Below, one piece after another: positions 63,783-64,000 of a DNA stretch of 64,000 nucleotides; within the stretch, counting starts at the first letter, position 1, and each line of letters opens with the position of its first letter. The notes below the pieces were generated by a model. The model saw nothing but the letters and a program-made list of their open reading frames with translations. It was not told the DNA's origin and did no database searches. The stretch spans positions 372,001 to 436,000 of the forward strand of contig NZ_AP018722.1 of assembly GCF_004001325.1 (NCBI RefSeq), read 5' to 3'. The translations under genes and the position numbers were made by a program. The stretch comes from Thiomicrorhabdus aquaedulcis. Lineage in GTDB: Bacteria; Pseudomonadota; Gammaproteobacteria; Thiomicrospirales; Thiomicrospiraceae.

Positions 63783-64000
63783 TTAACTGGGTTTTAACGC
63801 TGCGGTAATGCGCGGTTGTTGACCCAAGTCGTGGTAAAGCGTCACCGCCGCATAACCGCGTGCGTGCAGTAACGCCGCCACCGCATCGGCTTGGTTGTAT
63901 CCGTGTTCTATTAGCAGATGGCCTTGCGGTTTTAAATGCGACCAGGCCTGGTTAATAATAATTTTAATGTCGTCTAAACCGTCTTGCCCTGCCACCAAGG
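63783..64000 (-). CDS. prmC: Release factor glutamine methyltransferase, C-terminal part (partial)
   Basis: The last 71 or so residues of PrmC (HemK): LVAGQDGLDDIKIIINQAW, LLIEHGYNQADAVAALLHARGY and DLGQQPRITAAL are the family's C-terminal segments. PrmC methylates the GGQ glutamine of RF1/RF2. The catalytic NPPY motif lies outside the window. The palindrome at 63941 encodes NQAWSH. Confidence 0.93.
   Translation of the reverse strand, partial: LVAGQDGLDDIKIIINQAWSHLKPQGHLLIEHGYNQADAVAALLHARGYAAVTLYHDLGQQPRITAALKPS
63941..63952. repeat. 12-mer palindrome ACCAGGCCTGGT, copy 19
   Basis: Exact copy inside prmC. Confidence 0.95.

Overview
The window is chromosomal DNA of a free-living gammaproteobacterium, probably marine or salt-tolerant. 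The evidence is gammaproteobacterial gene order (rpoA-rplQ, uvrA beside ssb, rplU-rpmA-obgE-proB, glyQS-gmhB-plsC, moeB-prmC), an ectoine operon, a proton-type flagellar stator pair, and many sensory/c-di-GMP proteins. A Thiomicrospira-like sulfur oxidiser would fit, but nothing here proves the genus. There is no prophage, insertion sequence, CRISPR array or rRNA.

Layout. 0-8.8 kb: end of rpoA, rplQ, a TatD nuclease, tcdA, a secreted DUF2927 protein, uvrA, a SIMPL-domain protein, a YajR-like transporter and ssb. 8.9-15.5 kb: the NO-response pair nnrS/nsrR, a three-gene ABC exporter, a Spy-like periplasmic protein and an unknown gene. 15.5-22 kb: ispB, rplU, rpmA, obgE, proB, then groESL behind a perfect CIRCE operator. 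22-25 kb: ectABC. 25-32 kb: a CI-like repressor facing an operon of BLUF photoreceptor, CheB-CheR-PAS and PAS-GGDEF-EAL proteins, then tRNA-Arg(CCG). 32-46 kb: hemH, argC, erpA, citrate synthase, anmK, an M23 peptidase, tusA, glyQS, gmhB, plsC, and a MotA-like gene followed by two different MotB-like genes. 46-64 kb: ung, parE, a methyl-accepting chemotaxis protein, a divergent histidine kinase/response regulator pair, two PilZ proteins, selO, a metal-binding HMA protein, parC, motAB, moeB and the 3' end of prmC.

Two window-wide patterns stand out. First, the 12-bp palindrome ACCAGGCCTGGT occurs 19 times exactly (about 0.004 expected by chance), with at least nine further one-mismatch copies. 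It lies between genes and inside non-conserved parts of genes, sometimes as the core of longer perfect palindromes, and it consists of two abutting CCWGG sites. Second, six genes (nsrR, the gene at 14832, plsC, the first MotB-like gene, the chemotaxis receptor and the response regulator) are each broken by one missing base. Five of the six sit in A or T runs, and adding one base restores a full-length family member every time, so sequencing or assembly undercalling is more likely than gene decay.

How it fits together: much of the window is core housekeeping (translation, folding, DNA repair, topoisomerase IV, heme, Fe-S and ubiquinone-precursor synthesis). The accessory blocks serve environmental sensing and motility: light, c-di-GMP, chemotaxis and stators. 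The least ordinary loci are the MotA/Asp-less B/Asp-bearing B trio, the repressor-BLUF locus with a strong operator-bearing promoter running antisense to the repressor gene, and the dispersed palindrome family.
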